64,000 bases of DNA, taken from Streptomyces noursei (GTDB taxonomy: Bacteria > Actinomycetota > Actinomycetes > Streptomycetales > Streptomycetaceae). This document shows, one piece after another, positions 61,197 to 64,000 of this stretch. Every line of letters begins with the position of its first letter. Position 1 is the stretch's first letter. The notes beneath the pieces are model-generated. The model had not been told where the DNA came from, ran no database searches, and saw only the letters and a list, made by a program, of their open reading frames with translations. The stretch is taken from contig NZ_LWBU01000179.1 in the NCBI RefSeq assembly GCF_001646665.1, positions 192,759 to 256,758 of the forward strand, given 5' to 3'. A program made the position numbers and the translations under genes.

Positions 61197-63168
61197 GGAA
61201 GGGCGGCAGGTTGTTGGGATTGTTCCGTTCGATCCAGCCCTTCCCGTCCGCCGCGATGCCTTCCAGGAGGCGGAAGGTGTGGATGAAACCCGCCGCGTTG
61301 AGGTTGATCTCGGCGATCTCCCGGGGGCTTTCGTCCGGTGCCAGTTGGTGGGTGTCGGCGTCCTTGACGCGAATGTTCCTGGCCGGTCCGTTGGTGAGGA
61401 CGAGTTCCAGGTCGTAGCCGGTGTCGGCGCGTTCCGTGACCTGCACCGAGGACAGCGCGTCGAACCGGTAGTTGCTGCGCTGCTCGTTCCCCCGCCGCGC
61501 GTCGGTGAAGTCGATCTCGGTGCTGATCTCCCGCACCCCGTCCTGGGTGATCAGGAAGAGGCGGAAGCTGTAGCGGGAGTACCGCCAGGGGCCGCCTCTC
61601 ACCCGCCCGCGCTTGTAGGGGCGTGCGGGTGTCACCAGGAGGGTGTGGGTGATCAGGTCGCGCCAGCCGAGCTGGTAGTGGCGGAGTGCCTCGTCGACGA
61701 ACAGCGTCTTGTCGCAGGTGAGCCAGGTCTCCATCTCCTGCTCACTGGGGCGGGTGGTGTCGAGGTACGACTTCCAGGCCTGGTAGGCGTTCTGCCGCGC
61801 GGCCAGCCGCTCCTCGTACTCCCGGGTCTCCTCGGCCAGTCGGCGCTCCTCCCCCTGGGCCTCCAGCCACGAGGACGCGGCCTCGCGTCCGGACCAGACC
61901 GCGCCGACCACGGCCAGCAGGGCCAGCAGCATCCGCGACCCGTCCCCGCCCGAGGCCACCGTTCCGAGCAGGGACAGGGCGGTGAGGCCGAGGGCGGCGA
62001 GGGCGAGCACGCACAGCGCCTTCGCCGGCGCGGGCGTGCGGTGCCGGTGGGGGTGGTCGAACAGGGTGCCGCTGTTGTGGCGGTCCCGGGCGTCCTCGGC
62101 GAGATGGCGGATCAGCCAGTTCACCCGGTCCACGCCGATGCGGCTCTCGCGGTAGAGCAGCGCGATCTCGGTGACGAGGCCCTCGCGGATCGCGGCCGTG
62201 TGGGCGAGCCAGTCGTGCGGGGCGAGCCCGTGGGGCACGCGGTTGCCGAAGTAGTGGTCGAACGCGTGACGGACGCGGTTGGTGAACCCGTCCCCCATGG
62301 CGGCGGGATCACCCGCGTACGGGTTCGGGGGCTCCTGCTCGTCGGCCTTCCGCCGGTGCTCCCGGTACGACCAGAGGCGGCCGAAGTGGGCCGCTGTCAG
62401 GCCGGCCCCCAGCGCCACCAGCAGCTCGACGATCGCCGCGGCCGGGTCCGAGATCAGCGCCAGGATCCAGAGGAACGCGGTGACGGCGACGAACAGGCCG
62501 GCCCGGATCGGGAGGGCCGCCCGGGCGGCGGCCGCGGTGCTCGGACGGGGCGGCAGGGCCCGCGGCCCGATGGGGTCGGGTTCGAAGTAGGCCCAGACCC
62601 TCTTGGCCCGGTCGTTGCCGAAGCGGGCCGCCGTGGCCCGCTCCCGGTTCTCGGCCCACAGGCTGTCCTTCAGCCCTCCGGTGAGCACCAGGTCGAGGTG
62701 GTGGAGGAGCGCGTCACGCCGACCGGGCGACAGGGCCCGCAGCCGCTCCAGTACGCGTGCCGGTTCGCCGTCCGCGGTGCCGAGCATCGCCAGCAGGGCG
62801 AAGGCGACGCGCAGGGCGTCCTTCCACTCCCCCTCGGCGTAGGTCCGTACGAGCCCGGAGGCGTGGTGCAGCCGCTGCACTTCCTCGGTGCTGAGGTCGT
62901 GGTAGGCGCGCGCACTGAGCATGGCGAGGACCCAGTGGAAGCGGACCTCCGCGTTGTCGTGTCCGTGGGCGATCGCGTCGCTGATCATGTCCCGGGCCCG
63001 GCTGGGGATGCCGTCCTCCAGGAACCGCACACCGACCCTGTACTTCTCCTGGGGCGACGCGTCGGGGTGGACGAAGTAGACGTTGGAGTTGTGTACGGTC
63101 TCGGCCTGGATCCCGACCGTGGAGTCGTACGCGGCCGAATGGTGCGTGACGTGGATGCCGTCGTTCAT
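61183..63168 (-). CDS. Large membrane protein with N-terminal amyloid-signal-like motif (putative sensor/scaffold)
   Basis: A 661-residue protein. Residues 1-35 hold the motif STVGIQAETVHNSNVYF. Residues about 40-210 are helical (TPR-like, NAEVRFHWVLAMLSAR). Two paired membrane helices lie near 220-262 and two more near 390-440, with a coiled-coil-like stretch EERRLAEETREYEERLAARQ near 445-475. The last 170 residues form a soluble beta-rich domain. ATG at 63168 overlaps the phosphorylase stop by 4 bases. No catalytic motif recognised. Confidence 0.7.
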   Translation of the reverse strand: MNDGIHVTHHSAAYDSTVGIQAETVHNSNVYFVHPDASPQEKYRVGVRFLEDGIPSRARDMISDAIAHGHDNAEVRFHWVLAMLSARAYHDLSTEEVQRLHHASGLVRTYAEGEWKDALRVAFALLAMLGTADGEPARVLERLRALSPGRRDALLHHLDLVLTGGLKDSLWAENRERATAARFGNDRAKRVWAYFEPDPIGPRALPPRPSTAAAARAALPIRAGLFVAVTAFLWILALISDPAAAIVELLVALGAGLTAAHFGRLWSYREHRRKADEQEPPNPYAGDPAAMGDGFTNRVRHAFDHYFGNRVPHGLAPHDWLAHTAAIREGLVTEIALLYRESRIGVDRVNWLIRHLAEDARDRHNSGTLFDHPHRHRTPAPAKALCVLALAALGLTALSLLGTVASGGDGSRMLLALLAVVGAVWSGREAASSWLEAQGEERRLAEETREYEERLAARQNAYQAWKSYLDTTRPSEQEMETWLTCDKTLFVDEALRHYQLGWRDLITHTLLVTPARPYKRGRVRGGPWRYSRYSFRLFLITQDGVREISTEIDFTDARRGNEQRSNYRFDALSSVQVTERADTGYDLELVLTNGPARNIRVKDADTHQLAPDESPREIAEINLNAAGFIHTFRLLEGIAADGKGWIERNNPNNLPPFHAAD

Positions 63169-64000
63169 GCCATGCCTCCCGCCGCACGGACCAGCGGTGC
63201 CAGCGTGGCCACCAGCTCGGGGCACTCCGCGACCAGGCCGCGTAACCTCTTGAGCGCCATCACCGCCCTCTTGGGCGATCCGGGGCCGCTCTCCCCCGCC
63301 GCCCGGCGGGCGAAGCCCAGCTCGGCCAGCGCCTCTCCGTAGGTGTCGTCGTCCAGGGCGCCCTCGGCGTGGTGACGCCTCAGGTGCTCACGGAACCCGT
63401 CCAGTTCCCCGAGCAGGCCGGCCGGAGCGGCCGCCTTCGGTACCGCGTTCATGTGGACCGTGCTCTCCTCGACCGTGCCGGCCATGATGCCGACGGTGCT
63501 GTGATGGGCGGTGTTGCTGACGTGCCCTCCGGGCCGGTCGGCCGTACGGGCCCCGTCCGCCTGGGACATGGCGGTCCCCTCCTGTTCTGCGACCAGTTCC
63601 ACGGCGAGCCGGGTGGCGAACGCCGCCGCGTTCGCCGCGGCCCGTGGCTGCCGGTCGCGGTCCTTGGCGCTGTTCTTCGTGCCGTCCGCCCGGTCGCTGA
63701 TGCCCCGGATGATGGCCACCGGCGCCCCGCTGAGATGACCGGCCTGCGCCACACCGGCGGCCTCCATCTCGATCGCGAGCGCGTCGTTGTAGTGCTGCCG
63801 GATCCACCGGGCCTCGGCCGAGATCCTCGAGTTCTGGACGATCTCGCCGGCGGCGATGGCGCCGAACCGCACCTGTGGCGCGCTCCTGCGGCCGGGTGTG
63901 TCGTCGGCCCAGTCGTCCATGCGGGCCACGTGCGAGCCGAGCTGGCTGATGCCGTGCGGCGCCTCCCACGCCCGGGGACGGGCCTTGAGGCCGTCGTCCT
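63165..64000 (-). CDS. Nucleoside-phosphorylase-superfamily protein (5' end beyond the window)
   Basis: The visible 277 codons, open to the window edge, end a phosphorylase/MTA-SAH-nucleosidase-type fold: YNDALAIEMEAAGVAQAGHLSG, then VAIIRGISDRADGTKN, with the family's substrate glutamate/methionine (EMEAAG) and the aspartate of SDRAD. A motif HHSTVGIMAGTVEESTVHMN follows, then a helical tail of about 90 residues. Such domains act as effectors in bacterial conflict systems. It heads the three-gene operon. Confidence 0.8.
   Translation of the reverse strand, partial: DDGLKARPRAWEAPHGISQLGSHVARMDDWADDTPGRRSAPQVRFGAIAAGEIVQNSRISAEARWIRQHYNDALAIEMEAAGVAQAGHLSGAPVAIIRGISDRADGTKNSAKDRDRQPRAAANAAAFATRLAVELVAEQEGTAMSQADGARTADRPGGHVSNTAHHSTVGIMAGTVEESTVHMNAVPKAAAPAGLLGELDGFREHLRRHHAEGALDDDTYGEALAELGFARRAAGESGPGSPKRAVMALKRLRGLVAECPELVATLAPLVRAAGGMA

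Noticed and set aside
60375..61286. Plus-strand frame across the MITE and the four-helix gene
   Set aside because: Spans a mobile element boundary and is antisense to a coupled operon.

Overview
The window is high-GC actinobacterial chromosome, almost certainly Streptomyces. GTG starts, 4-nt stop/start overlaps, mycothiol-type enzymes, futalosine-route menaquinone genes, a GlxA-type regulator and the gene order all point that way. No rRNA, tRNA, CRISPR array or intact transposase was seen. The gene content is mostly chromosomal core; the last 4 kb look accessory.

Layout. 1-12.9 kb (minus) is the proton-pumping NADH dehydrogenase operon, nuoA to nuoM, with nuoM cut by the window edge and a Rex-type operator upstream of nuoA. 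13.6-18.9 kb holds a secreted NlpC/P60 peptidase, a BenE-like transporter, an imine-reductase-like enzyme divergent from a GlxA-type regulator, and a geranylgeranyl-reductase-like flavoprotein. 19-26.5 kb has an acetyltransferase, a zinc-ribbon membrane protein, menG, an amidohydrolase-like relic coupled to mqnC, and a membrane Ser/Thr kinase. 26.6-31.3 kb has a lipoprotein esterase, mqnA, a cold-shock protein with a terminator-like hairpin in its leader, and small conserved genes. 31.4-35.1 kb is a fatty-acid locus (fadD, a probable fabG remnant, MaoC hydratase, TetR regulator) with an array of three alternating half-sites. 35.2-45.5 kb has a subtilisin, a DAACS symporter behind a cysteine-rich leader peptide, mqnE, an Lrp regulator, mqnM, a rhomboid, mqnP and mqnL. 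45.6-51.7 kb has a cytosine-deaminase-like enzyme, a 2-oxoglutarate oxygenase, and a P-loop NTPase coupled to a membrane-anchored periplasmic-binding-type protein. 51.7-59.4 kb is the System II cytochrome c maturation operon (resA, ccdA, resB, ccsA), a deacetylase-like lipoprotein, a histidine phosphatase and hemL.

About 35 genes in the window serve or probably serve respiration: complex I makes menaquinol, MqnA/C/E/M/P/L and MenG build menaquinone, a GGR-type enzyme may reduce its tail, HemL feeds haem synthesis, and ResA/CcdA/ResB/CcsA attach haem to c-type cytochromes. Two Rex-like operators, before nuoA and at resA, suggest shared NADH/NAD+ control.

The most novel-looking region is 60.5-64 kb: a three-gene, overlapping minus-strand operon of a nucleoside-phosphorylase-fold protein, a large two-part membrane protein and a four-helix membrane protein. 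The first two share a short matched motif (S-T-V-G-I-x-A-x-T-V-x-x-S-x-V) that resembles bacterial amyloid signalling sequences pairing effectors with sensors. A 225-bp MITE with TA target duplications ends exactly in the stop codon of the last gene. These functional readings are inferences from sequence by eye; no database search was run.
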